From: Hermatobates lingyangjiaoensis
Taxonomy: Eukaryota; Arthropoda; Insecta; Hemiptera; Hermatobatidae
Assembly (NCBI GenBank): GCA_026182355.1
Contig: JAPFBL010000540.1
Coordinates: 123,510 to 187,509 of the forward strand
Length of the DNA stretch: 64,000 nucleotides
Reading direction: 5' to 3'
Below the pieces are notes generated by a model. The model worked only from the letters and a program-made list of their open reading frames with translations. It was not told the origin of the DNA and ran no database searches. Shown here one piece after another: positions 43,300 through 52,915 of this stretch. The translations under genes and the position numbers were made by a program. The first letter of the stretch is position 1; the number at the start of each line of letters is the position of its first letter.

Positions 43300-43350
43300 T
43301 ATGTAAACCTGAAGAAGGACAGTAAATGTTCGAAATGCGTTGTTGGTTTT
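43300..43350 (+). ncRNA. Hammerhead-like motif, solo family-F unit
   Basis: AAC pairs with GTT as helix I; core CTGAAGA, an unpaired A, helix II GGACA/TGTTC, GAA, ATGCGT, T. The surrounding pLTR continues GTGTGGAGACGTAATTTTTG, as in the 9315 and 47280 blocks, but without an inverted partner. Confidence 0.6.
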
Positions 43351-43967
43351 AATATTAAATTTTTTTTTGTGTGGAGACGTAATTTTTGAAATCCCCTCCC
43401 AATATGAGTAAATATAACAATATAGTGGATTGCACAAGTAATGAATTGATTTCAATCATTACAAATGTATTAATCCAAAAAGTGGAGAATTGATTATAAT
43501 AGATTCAATGAAAGATTAATTAGTGTAAGAATAGGATGTACGAAAACTGACACTGAGACCAGTAAAGGCTGTCTTTAGTGGAGATGTGTATCGACGCTTT
43601 ATCATGATTAGTCATGGATACTCGAAATAGTCGTAGTCATGCAGATGACACTGATGTTATGCTGCAGGCTCTGCATAAAGTTGAATGCAAATGCTTTGCT
43701 CTGCAAAGATGAGTAAAAGAGAACAACCTGTTATTATTGTAGAGGGCTGAAGGAATGACGATGCAGATTCCTCCAGGGAATATCCCAATTCTCATTGATT
43801 CTACATTGAAAGTCTTAAATTTTGTGAAAATTAAGTGGAAAAAATTTTTTTTTTATTTAAATTTAATTTATGTAAATGAAAAGCGATTTTCTTTGATTAT
43901 TTAATTTCGCTGTGTTGTCTAGTATTCTAAGTGGAAAGTGTGAATGGTGTAGTTTGTAAACATTAAT

Positions 43968-44256
43968 AAAGGGGCCAGGTTAGCTCAGAGGTAAGTGTAC
44001 TCGCCTCTGAACTAATAAGACTGGGGTTCGATCCCCTCCTGGTTCGATTTATTCACGCAGGAGGTGGATAAATCTGAGCTTAAGTTAAACCGTTGGTCCC
44101 GAGCCTGTACTCGTTACAGATCCCTACTCTAAACACACTTGAGTTAAGCAAAATTTAGGACTCCCACTGTAGAATCAATCTTCATTGTGTTGTATCACAA
44201 AGGGCCAATGGTCGGCCTACGTGTTCCAATGGACTGCAACTGGAACCTAACCTAAC
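43968..44256 (+). mobile_element. SINE, full, CCTAA tail
   Basis: GGGGCCAGGTTAGCTCAGAG starts the head; GGGGTTCGATCCCCTCC is the B box. The tail keeps TATCACAAAGGGCCAATGG and ends GGAACCTAACCTAAC. A second SINE head follows directly. Confidence 0.88.
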
Positions 44257-44540
44257 GTACTCGCCTCTGGGCTGGTAGTCCTGGGTTCGATCTCTACCTG
44301 CCCCTCGATTTATTCACGTGAGAGGTGAATAAATCTGATAACGTCGTCCCTCCGAGAAGGTGTTAAGCCGTCGGTGTCGATAAGCCTGTACGATGTCAAG
44401 TACTCGTTAAAGATCCCTACTCGAAATGCAATTGAGTTGGGCAAAATTTAGGGATTTCACTGTACAATCACTGACAAAACAAAAAGCCAGTTAACTGTTG
44501 ACGCTATCACCCGCTGCGGGATAGGTTGAACCATAATAAT
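44257..44540 (+). mobile_element. SINE, second tail type
   Basis: The head is truncated (GTACTCGCCTCTGGGCTGG). The body is typical, but the tail diverges after AAATTTAGG to AACAAAAAGCCAGTTAACTG and TATCACCCGCTGCGGGATAG. The same alternative tail ends the outer SINE at 13313-13395, so two SINE subfamilies with different 3' ends coexist. Confidence 0.8.
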
Positions 44541-44569
44541 AATGTAAAAATAATAAAAAGGGGTTAGTA

Positions 44570-44692
44570 ATATTGTGTTATTAGTATAGTTTGCAAGTGT
44601 CAATAATACTGTTTGATTGTTATAGTTTGTAAGTGTTACTGATAGTGTGTGATTGGTATAGTTTCTAAGTGTTACTAATACTGCGTGACTGT
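44570..44692. repeat. Short 36-bp tandem repeat abutting the exon 3 acceptor
   Basis: About three units of TAGTTTGTAAGTGTTACT with TGATTG spacers, period about 36 bp, end within ten bases of the splice acceptor. Confidence 0.7.
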
Positions 44693-44701
44693 CTGTGACA
44701 G

Positions 44702-44904
44702 GGTTATAAAGCTGGAGTCGTGCTTCAACATAAGCAAAGTGACGGACACGAAGCAGAAGCACGTCATCGGGCTGTACTCGAAGACCGGCTGCTTCTCCAT
44801 TGTCTTTGACAGCGAGGATGAGTTGGACAGGTGGCTAGAGGCTTTGCTGAGGCTGCAGGTCGGCGAGAGTCTGCCTCTTGGCGACCCTGTCAAGCCCACC
44901 TTTA
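44702..44904 (+). CDS. IRS coding exon 3 (end of PH domain and linker)
   Basis: It starts after TGTGACAG and reads VIKLESCFNISKVTDTKQKH, then VIGLYSK and DELDRWLEALLRLQ. The last is the C-terminal PH helix with its invariant Trp. A short linker (VGESLPLGDPVKPTF) follows, much shorter than in vertebrate IRS1. The end at 44904 is set by phase: only the donor GTCAGT here gives phase 1 to match exon 4. The open frame continues past it and should not be taken as coding. Confidence 0.92.
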
Positions 44905-45094
44905 GTCAGTTCTTACTTCATACCTTCTAATCTCAAAAAATAACATTCCCACTTGATGTTTTACACCGTGTTAACAGTTTTGAAAAACTCAAAAAAAAAA
45001 GTTCCTTCTTAGGGAAGGCGCTGAGCTGAGTCTTTCTAGTTAGCCAATACTATGAAACGGTATGGACAATACTTTACTTTCTACTAATGCTTAT

Positions 45095-45371
45095 TTTTTA
45101 GTATATATATATATATAGTTCAATATAAACAAAGAAACACAGAGAAATCAGAAGAACACACTTACAGCCTCTAATTTTCGGTTTGAACCGTCTTCGGGTC
45201 TCCAACCGTCTCTGATCCAGTGCGCTTGGTTTCCCTCTCTTATCTCTCCTGAAGACGGTTCAAACCGAAAATTAGAGACTGTAAGTGTGTTCTTCTGATT
45301 TCTCTGTGTTTCTTTGTTTATATTGAACTATATTTGTCCGTTTTGGATCGTATTTCCAACGAAAAAAAGTG

Positions 45372-45410
<39 letters not shown>

Positions 45411-45660
45411 AAGAAACATAGAGAAATCAAAAGAACACACTTGCAGTCTCTAATTTTCGGTTTGAACCGTCTTCAGGAGAGATAAGAGAGGGAAACAAGC
45501 GCACTGGTTCAGAGACGGTTGGAGACTCTCCTGAAGACGGTTTAAACCGAAAATTAGAGACTGTAAATGTGTTCTTTTGATTTCTCTATGTTTCTTTGTC
45601 TATATTGAACTATATTTGTCCGTTTTGGATCGTATTTCCAACGAATATATATATATATAT
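45095..45660. repeat. Two PLE family-C inverted pairs in tandem, between (TA)n tracts
   Basis: The pairs at 45115-45345 and 45410-45640 are near copies, each with arms AAAGAAACA-AGAGAAAT and its inverse. (TA)n lies at about 45100, 45374-45408 and 45645-45668. The unit at 45244-45285 has TCTC/GAGA helix I, CTGAAGA, C, GGTT/AACC, GAA, AATT, A. Confidence 0.88.
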
Positions 45661-45828
45661 ATATATATGATCGAAACCACAATATGAAATGGGAAAACAA
45701 AACTAAAATCTTTCAACCGTAACAAGCGTGTTTACGTGAAATCTTTTTATATATATATGCATAAACTATCATTTCTTTTGTTTTTTCACGTTGTTTATGT
45801 GAAATCTTTATATATATATTCGTAAATT

Positions 45829-46045
45829 TTGGTAGCAGTCCTTCCTTGACACACACATTATTGAAAATGACACCAAATTTAGCTGATACCTGTTTCTTAA
45901 CAAGTTTCTCAATATCGCGAAGCGACCATAGGAGATGTACTTTATTGTGTAGACGAAATAACGAGAATGTTATTTAGAAAAATTGAGAAACTTGTTAAGA
46001 AACAGGTATCAACTAAATTTGGTGTCATTTTCAATAATATATATG
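45829..46045. pseudogene. PLE ORF N-terminal fragments, inverted pair
   Basis: Minus strand (about 45925-45829): IEKLVKKQ is followed downstream by KEGLLPKFTN at the (TA)n. Plus strand (about 45968-46040): LFRKIEKLVKKQVSTKFGVI, cut before the LLP motif. This is a fourth independent copy whose coding sequence stops at the LLPxFTN motif. Confidence 0.7.
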
Positions 46046-46180
46046 TTCTTGGGAAAACAAGACCAAGATCCCCCAACCGCAACAAGCGGTCTTCGTCAGA
46101 GTCAAAAACCCAACTCTGATGAAGACCGCTTGTTACTGTTCAAAGATCTTAGTCTTGTTTTCCCATTTCTTATTGAATGT
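46045..46180. repeat. Family-A pLTR inverted pair in IRS intron 3
   Basis: Opposed GACGAAGACCGCTTGTTAC-type units (left arm CCGCAACAAGCGGTCTTCG). The right arm ends at TTCTTATTG about 140 bp before the exon 4 acceptor. Confidence 0.75.
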
Positions 46181-46317
46181 GAGAGTAAGTTTAAAACAAG
46201 TTGGTCAATTTAGATTTGAATATCATTGCTGTTGTATAGTGATTGTGTTGCTAATGACACTGGTGATGGGAATGTATGCCGGAGCACAGCTCATCTTGAC
46301 TCTGTGTTATCTTTCAG

Positions 46318-46463
46318 AACATGTATGGGAGGTGAGTCTCATGGAAAGAGACATCAGCAGCAGGACAGGCATCCTCGGTCCCCACCTCCTCTGCCTCACC
46401 GACCAGTCACTGTCCCTCATCAAGGTCTCCGACAATGACAGCTTCAACACCATCGAGTTCCCA
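46318..46463 (+). CDS. IRS coding exon 4 (first half of PTB domain)
   Basis: The acceptor is ATCTTTCAG. It encodes HVWEVSLMERDISSRTGILG, then PHLLCLTDQSLSLIKV, the first PTB strands (cf. VWQVxL...LCLTxxxxSFVKL in IRS proteins). It ends at CCA before the donor GTCAGT, phase 0. The exon is GC-rich relative to the introns. A longer open frame runs through both boundaries but splicing is required to join exon 5. Confidence 0.93.
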
Positions 46464-46689
46464 GTCAGTAGTAACACATTTGCATCTCAAGTCTACTTAA
46501 CTCGTCTGGATTTTTTGATATATCATTGGTTGTTTCATGACAAAATGAATTCATTGTTTTTGTTGTATGTATGTGTTAGTGCTAGCTCTTTACCCTTCCT
46601 GGTAAGAAAACAGCGGCTTCATCGTTTTTACAACCAAAGTATAATGGAACTAGAGCAACAGGCATATTGTTAATACCACTGAGGTTAGT

Positions 46690-47015
46690 ATGATTTATAT
46701 TAGAAATAGGTAAAACTGTCATACCTCGTAAGATGATCATGGAGTCGTTGGAGCGCTTTCGGACGTTGTCCGAAACAAACCTACGAAGTTGCGATCGAAG
46801 ATGGACAACGTTTGAAAACGCTCCAACTCCATAATCATCTTACGAGGAATGACTGAGCCGTTATATAGGGGGTTAAATAATAATATCAGGATAGCAGTGG
46901 ACTTGACAGATAACCAACCCCCTGTATAACAGCTCCGTAGGTTTGTTGCGATCTAAAATGGACAACGTCCGAAAACGCTCCAACTATATGATCAAATTAC
47001 GAAGTTTGACGGTTT
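46690..47015. repeat. PLE-type block with three hammerhead-like units
   Basis: The same family as 15500-15785. Units GATGGACAACGT with CGAAA occur at about 46800 and 46955 (plus) and 46760 (minus). The outer arms read TTAGAAATAGGTAAAAC and its inverse. Confidence 0.75.
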
Positions 47016-47279
47016 TATCTATTTCTAATATAAACACAGTTACAGGACTATGGCCCTAATGAAGACCAGACCGAGGGACCTCCAAGTGGAGAAGCTAATG
47101 TCGCATGAAACTATTTATTTTCTGAAGCAGTGCGAGTCCTTATAAAATTTGTCATGTTAGGAAAAGTATTAGTTGTGCAATCCGTAATTGTGTGGTATTT
47201 ATTCATTCTGAGGTAAAATGGATAAACCAACAAATAAAAAATAAAGAATAAAACTTCATTTGTGTGGAGACTTTTGTTG

Positions 47280-47700
47280 GTTTATCCATTTTACCTCAGA
47301 ATGTTAGGAAAAGTATTAAGTCTCCACAAAAAAAAAAAAAGTTTATTACAAGAAACTAAACAACGCGTTTCGAACACTTTTTGTTCTTCTTCAGGTTACA
47401 TCTGCTCTTTAGAGAAGATGTAACCTGAAGAAGAACATCAAGTGATCGAAACGCCCTGCTCTTCAGAGGAGATGTAACCTGAAGAAGAACATCAAGTGAT
47501 CGAAACGCCCTGCTCTTCAGAGGAGATGTAACCTGAAGAAGAACATCAAGTGATCGAAACGCCCTGCTCTTCAGAGGAGATGTAACCTGAAGAAGAACAT
47601 CAAGTGTTCGAAACGCGTTGTTTAGTTCTAGTAATAAACTTTTTTGTGTGGAGACTTATTACTGTAACTAACATGAGTAAATACCATACTATAACAGATT
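47280..47700. mobile_element. PLE family-F element with internal 54-bp tandem array
   Basis: Outer inverted arms (AAGTCTCCACA and TGTGGAGACTTATTAC) enclose the repeat array at 47417-47632. The left half has one inverted unit (GTTACATCTGCTC on its outer side). The overall design equals the 9315-9590 block but with more units. Confidence 0.85.
47417..47632 (+). ncRNA. Four hammerhead-like units in a 54-bp tandem array
   Basis: Units start at 47417, 47471, 47525 and 47579, exactly 54 bp apart. Each has AACCTGAAGAAGAACATC and a hairpin closed by GA...TC, then GAAACGC. The last unit has the full set: helix II GAACA/TGTTC, GAA, palindrome ACGCGT, T, and AAC/GTT helix I. The first three carry GATC and GAAACGCCC, which weakens helices II and III. 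Confidence 0.65.
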
Positions 47701-48235
47701 GCACAGTTAATGAATGAATATTTGTCATACTGATAGATGCTTGGTTACTTCATAGAAGAGGTGCTCAAAGTACCGGGCTTTCATCAGAGTCGGTAACCTA
47801 CAACTTCAGGAGTTCCCACTACCCCTACTCCACAAGAAAAGCAATCAATTCATTTAATCATGAAACAACCAATCAGACTTATACCTGTGATACACCTGTT
47901 CTAGAAGTAAGATCAGACCTAAAAGATCTAGCACACCAAAAGCAAATCTCGCTCAACTGTTATACCTAAACTATTTTATATCAAATATTCCTTAGTTTAA
48001 TATCCTTACATCTTTTTGGTATACATCTGTTTATATGAAATACAAAGTTTGTCTGTCTGTTCATACAAACAGACAGTCTGTTTGTTTGTCTGTTCGGTAT
48101 AGAAATATGTTCAATATAGAAACTGGAGACATTTAGATACAAAGAAACATATTGATCTTATATAACTTTTTTCAGGGAAACTAACTGCGTTAGATTTTGA
48201 TCTGCGTCCTTTTTTGGGATCTACCGCCCATAATC
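47701..48235. other. Unassigned stretch of IRS intron 4
   Basis: No gene seen. A small inverted sequence with GTTTGTCTGTC repeats lies at about 48040-48095. Confidence 0.45.
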
Positions 48236-48237
48236 AA

Positions 48238-48287
<50 letters not shown>
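48236..48287. repeat. (TA)n microsatellite
   Basis: About 25 uninterrupted TA dinucleotides. Confidence 0.95.
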
Positions 48288-48291
<4 letters not shown>

Positions 48292-48339
48292 ACAAAGTAT
48301 GTCTGTCAGTTCGCTATAGAAATAAAACTGGAGACATTT

Positions 48340-49330
48340 AGATATAATAGTTTTTAGAGACGTGTACATCTTCAGGAGTTTGTTGATAATGATATTAGAG
48401 AATACAATAGTTTTAGAGATATGTACATCTTCAGGAGTTTGTTGATAATGATATTAGAGAATACAATAGTTTTAGAGATATGTACATCTTCAGGAGTTTG
48501 TTGATATTGATATTAGAGAATACAATAGTTTTTAGAGGCTTTATATCTTCAGGAGTTGGTTGATATTGATATTAGAGAATACAATAGTTTTAGAGATGTC
48601 TACATCTTCAGGAGGTTGTTGATATTGATATTAGAGAATACAATAGTTTTAGAGATATGTACATCTTCAGGAGTTTGTTGATATTGATATTAGAGAATAC
48701 AATAGTTTTTAGAGGCTTTATATCTTCAGGAGTTTGTTGATATTGACATTAGAGAATACAATAGTTTTAGAGATGTCTACATCTTCAGGAGGTTGTTGAT
48801 ATTGATACTAGAGATTGCAATATTGTTGATACTAGAGAATACAATAGTTTTAGAGATGTCTACATCTTCAGGAGGTTGTTGATATTGATACTAGAGATTG
48901 CAATAGTTTTTATAGACGTGTACATGTTCAGGAGTTTGTTGATATTGATATTAGAGAATACAATAGTTTTAGAGATGTGATCTTCAGGATTAGAGATCTT
49001 CAGGAGTTTGTTGATATTGATACTAGAGACTACAATAGTTTTTAGAGACGTGTACATCTTCATGAGTTTTTTGATATTGATACTTGAGGCTACAATAGTT
49101 TTTAGAGGCTTTATATCTTCAGGAGTTTGTTGATATTGATATTGGAGAATACAATAGTTTTAGAGATGTGTACATCTTCAGGAGTTTGTTGATATTGATA
49201 TTAGAGAATATAATAGTTTTAGAGATGTGTATATCTTCAGGAGTTTGTTGATATTGATACTAGAGACTACAATAGTTTTCAGACAGTGTACATCTTCAGG
49301 AGTTTGTTGATATCCATACTAGAGACGATG
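48340..49330. repeat. 59-bp minisatellite ending at the exon 5 acceptor
   Basis: About 17 units containing TCTTCAGGAGTTTGTTGATA and GAGAATACAATAG; the first steps are exactly 59 bp (48371, 48430, 48489). The last unit ends about 15 bases before the AG of exon 5. Period and content show no link to a transposon in the window. Confidence 0.92.
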
Positions 49331-49343
49331 TTTTTTTGTATAG

Positions 49344-49486
49344 CTGAGCAAGATCAGACTTGCGGGTCACCTGAAGACCTTCTTTTACATGGAGGTGGGC
49401 AATGACACAGTCACCGGAGCGGGCAACCTGTGGATGAACACTGAAGATGAAAACATCGCTGAAGCTATGCACAACACCATCATCAG
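49344..49486 (+). CDS. IRS coding exon 5 (phosphotyrosine-binding part of PTB)
   Basis: The acceptor is TTTTTTTGTATAG, with a minisatellite immediately upstream. It encodes LSKIRLAGHLKTFFYMEVGN, then GNLWMNTEDENIAEAMHNTI. This matches the family pattern IRRCGH...FFxEVG and the C-terminal helix. The Arg equivalent to human IRS1 R212 is kept (residue 183), but the position of R227 is Asn (198). The donor is GTACTA at 49487, phase 2. Confidence 0.94.
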
Positions 49487-49516
49487 GTACTATATATATA
49501 TACGTAATGTAGGTAA

Positions 49517-49810
49517 GGAATTTTTACATATATTTTGATATATAATTTTGATGAGCGCAAATTTCTTAAATTATATGTAGATGATTTGTTTTTAATAATT
49601 AAAAAAGGAGAACAGCAGGTTTTAAATACGATTAATTCATTTCATCCACGTTTAAAATTCACTTGTGAAGATGAAAAAGATGGGAATATTTCGTTTTTAG
49701 ATATAAAAATTATAAGAGGGAATGACGGAAATATACTAACAGATTGGTATAGGAAACCAACCAATTCAGGAAGAATATTGAATTACTATTCATCGCATGC
49801 TGTTAGTCAA
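49517..49810 (+). pseudogene. Penelope-like reverse transcriptase fragment (YVDD)
   Basis: The frame reads FDERKFLKLYVDDLFLIIKK, then FTCEDEKDGNISFLDIKIIR and GRILNYYSSHAVSQ. YVDD is the RT catalytic motif (motif C), and the FLDIxI...WYRKPTNxxxxLNYxSxH segment is characteristic of PLE RTs. It starts just after a TA-rich tract and is broken at 49810 by another insertion. It lies 30 bp downstream of exon 5, inside IRS intron 5. Confidence 0.88.
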
Positions 49811-50012
49811 GTGTGTGTTTTGAACAGCGGTGTGATGGCATACAGGGTGACGCTGCGTACGTTTCGGCTCCACTCGGCTATTTTCGGTTCCCAGCCCGAG
49901 TATTCGAACACTGAAATCTGTTCGAATTCGGAAGCATTTTAGCTCGAATTTTTTGGTCGAAAACCGAATTGTTCGAATAGTGAGGAGGTCGAAAACCGAG
50001 GTACCACTGTAT
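49811..50012. mobile_element. Tigger/pogo-like MITE fragment
   Basis: The right end reads CCGAGGTACCACTG followed by TA, the inverse of the common pogo/Tigger terminus CAGTGGTACCTCGG. The interior has repeated TTCGAA-rich segments (CGAAAACCGAATTGTTCGAA). The left end is not clear. Confidence 0.65.
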
Positions 50013-50220
50013 TATTTATCTGTTTAAAACATTTTTTGGCTTTAATAATTATTAAAAATAATTATGTTTAAACGACGCATGTTTTCTGTTAAAAAACAGT
50101 GATACTGGCTTTGTTTTACTTTATGTGGTGTTTTATAATTTGGTTTATTGTGTTTTTTGTTTTCTGTTTTTTTGATATTCTGTGGATGTATTTGTTTTCA
50201 CTACTTATTATTATTATTAT
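50013..50220. other. Unassigned AT-rich stretch
   Basis: Nothing recognised apart from a short TTA/ATT triplet run near 50203. Confidence 0.45.
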
Positions 50221-50224
50221 TATT

Positions 50225-51080
50225 TGAGGATGACTATAGCACTGTGTCTTAAACAAAAAAAACTGTTGTACTTTTCCTCTTCTGTACTAAAGTACCCAGT
50301 AGTTAGCTTCAATGCCTCCAAGAAGCTCAGCACTTTTGCTGGTTCCAACAGTAAAAGTTTTTCTATGGTTTTGTTGAGTGTCCCAAAGCACCTGCCTCTG
50401 CAGCCAAGTTGCCTTACAAGTTATCAGCAGGTGGAACGGTGTTTCTTCCTCTTTTGCTTAATCTGCACAAACCATCATTGATAATATCCATTCAGGCTTC
50501 CTATGTTTCGGGAGAAAATAACTTCCTTTCTCCTTCTTGAGGCCCTTAGGTGCACTTGTGGGAGGTTGGCTCCCACTACTAAGCGCTTTTGGACCCTCTG
50601 CGCTTCAGGAGGTTGGACTCCGGACTTCCTTCTCCTTAGTATCATACAGGAGAAAATCCCTGAAGGTCTATCGGTGGTGTTTTGTCCTCTCCGGCAGAGC
50701 ACCTCATACCTGAGTAAGGTACGCCTGGTATCATTGAAGGGGACCTATCTCTCTTACAGTCAGTCATCAGGTGCAAAGGTGTTTCTTCCTCTTCTTTGCA
50801 GAATCTACACAAACCATCATTGATAATGCCCATTCAGGCTCCCTAGGTTTGGAGACTAAGCGACTTTCTTTCTCCTTCATAGAGAGGGTCGGTCTTCTTC
50901 CCGAAGCACCTACCTCTGTGCAGCAAAGTTGCCTTACAGTCAGTCAGCAGGTGCAACAGTGTTTCTTCCTCTCTTTGCAAAATCTACACAATCATTGATA
51001 ATGCCCATTCAGAGGCTCCCTATGTTTCGAGAAAAAGTGACTTCCTTTCTCCTTCATCGAGATAGTCTTCTTCGCTAAAC
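50225..51080 (-). pseudogene. Three tandem copies of an R1-type LINE 3' end
   Basis: On the minus strand the best copy (50833-50642) reads MGIINDGLCRFCKEEEETPL then HLMTDC, the ORF2 zinc-knuckle end. Diverged copies end near 50490 and 51005, each starting with AATGGGCATTATCAATGAT-type sequence. The repetition of the same ORF end in one orientation suggests local tandem duplication, not separate insertions. All frames are broken. Confidence 0.8.
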
Positions 51081-51089
51081 CTATTTTAT

Positions 51090-51505
51090 AAGTTCGATGA
51101 ATCAGAACTTTTATAGTTGCATCCTTGTGTTTATATTGTAGATGTGCCTGATGATGAACGCTAAGCGTTGGAAACGCATCGTAAAATAAATTCCTTATGA
51201 TGAAGAATAATATATTTTCCTGTTTATCGTGATGAGTAAACTTGTTTTATGTTATCTTTTTCATCATCTCTTATTCAAAGACTCGAGTATTTTCATATGA
51301 TGACTCACACCTTATAAATATTTCTTGCCTTCTTTTTGTTTACTTTGTAATATCAAGCTGTTCTGCTTTATCATGCTATGGTTTATAAGGCTCTCAAAAA
51401 TATGAATAAAAGAAAACAACTTGTTTTAGAAGACATTCTAGTGGCATTCCACTAAAGATGCTAAAATCTCAGAGAAACTATAACACATAAATATTGAAAC
51501 CATTA
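51090..51505. other. Intron 5 stretch with one hammerhead-like unit
   Basis: At 51140-51185 the sequence GTGCCTGATGATGAACGC / GCGTTGGAAACGCATCG has the CTGATGA core, a T, an AACGC/GCGTT hairpin and GAAAC. The rest is unassigned. Confidence 0.5.
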
Positions 51506-51509
51506 GTTG

Positions 51510-51735
51510 TGCAAACCGTAATTGCGTGGTATTTACTCATTCTGAGGTAAAATTTATAAACCAACAAAAGTCTCCACACAAATGAAGTTTTATTCAACGC
51601 GTTTCGAACACTTTGTGTTCCTGATGATGCTCCTGTGTCTTCCTGATGATGAATACAAAGTGTTCGAAACGCGTTGAATAAACTTCATTTGTGTGGAGAC
51701 TTTTCTTGGTTTATCCATTTTACCTCAGAATGACA
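51510..51735. repeat. PLE-type inverted pair
   Basis: The arms read CATTCTGAGGTAAAAT... and its inverse, meeting near 51635 with CCTGATGATG and GTGTTCGAAACGCGTTGAAT. The outer arms match the sequence around 47200-47290. Confidence 0.8.
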
Positions 51736-51769
51736 TAAATATTGATATAGCTCCTCGACCAGTGATTTA

Positions 51770-52915
51770 TCAAGTTCACTAAAGGGGTTTTAGAGGATTT
51801 TAGCCATAAAGAAAATTGAACTCCTGATTATATCCCGACGTTTTACCAAAAATTGTTTGGCATTTTCAAGGCTAAAAAAGAATTTATTTACGACATAAGT
51901 AGAACAAGACAAATACATCCACGGAATACCAACCAACAAGAAAACAAAAAAAAACACAAACAAAAATACAGTAACCAGAAAACAACAAAAGGATCATAAA
52001 ATACCCAGTGTTATTATTCATTATTTAAAAACAAACATTTGTTGTTTAAACCAAATTACTTATTATTAATCATTAAGACCACAAAACACATTTTTTAACA
52101 GATAAGCACCATATTACAAAATAATTCTGGGAAGATACCTATATACAGAATTGTTTAAGCAAATTTAAGCAAAAACAAACAGACAGTAACAAACACAGTA
52201 GACCAGAAAATTACAAAACAGTCAAAAAAGTAAAAAAAAATAAAGAAATTAAGGGAAAACAAAAACCTACAAATATTATTAACTTGTTTTTGAGGAAAAA
52301 CACTATTTAACAGACCATTCCTGTGTATTCGTATCTGTTATGATCTTGCTAGATAAAGGCATTGACAGTTAAATAGTGTTTCCTCAAAAACAAGATAATA
52401 TTTTTTGTAGGTTTCTGTTTCCCTTTAATTTCTTTTATTTTTTGACTATTTTTTTTATTGTTTTGTAATTTTCTGGCATACTGTGTTTGTTATTGTCTGT
52501 TTGTTTTTCTTAAAAGCTCTGTATATAGGTATCCTTCCAAATTTATTTTGTAATATTGTGCGTATCTGTTTGAAAATTGTGTTTTGTAGTCTTAATGATT
52601 AATAATTAGTAATTTGATTTAAACAACAAATGTTTCTTTTTAAATAATGAACAATAACACTGGGTATTTTATGATTCTTTTGTAGTTTTCTGGTTACTGT
52701 ATTTTTGTTTGTTGTTTTTTTTCTGTTGATTGGTATTTCGTGGATGTATTTGTCTTGTTCTACTTGTGTCATTCATAAATTTTTTTTTTAGCCTTGAAAA
52801 TGCCAAACAATTTTTTTTGCAAAACGTCGACGTATAATCAGTAATTGAATTTTCTTTATGACCAAAATCCTCAAGAAATCCTTCCGTGAACTGTTGTAAC
52901 ACTTAAATATATCAG
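51770..52915. repeat. Large inverted pair of the AAAATGCC PLE family
   Basis: The left arm (51770-52060) and right arm (52600-52915) are inverse copies with GTTTGGCATTTTCAAGGC and its complement. A second inner inverted pair is centred near 52340 (AACACTATTTAAC and its inverse). No coding sequence is left. Confidence 0.75.

Noticed and set aside
44905..44930. Extension of IRS exon 3 to its stop codon
   Set aside because: It would truncate the protein before the PTB domain, and only the donor at 44905 gives the phase needed by exon 4.
46119..46673. A 184-codon frame taken as one IRS exon
   Set aside because: Only 46318-46463 matches the PTB domain; the start is a PLE pLTR and the end is intronic, with splice sites at the expected phases.
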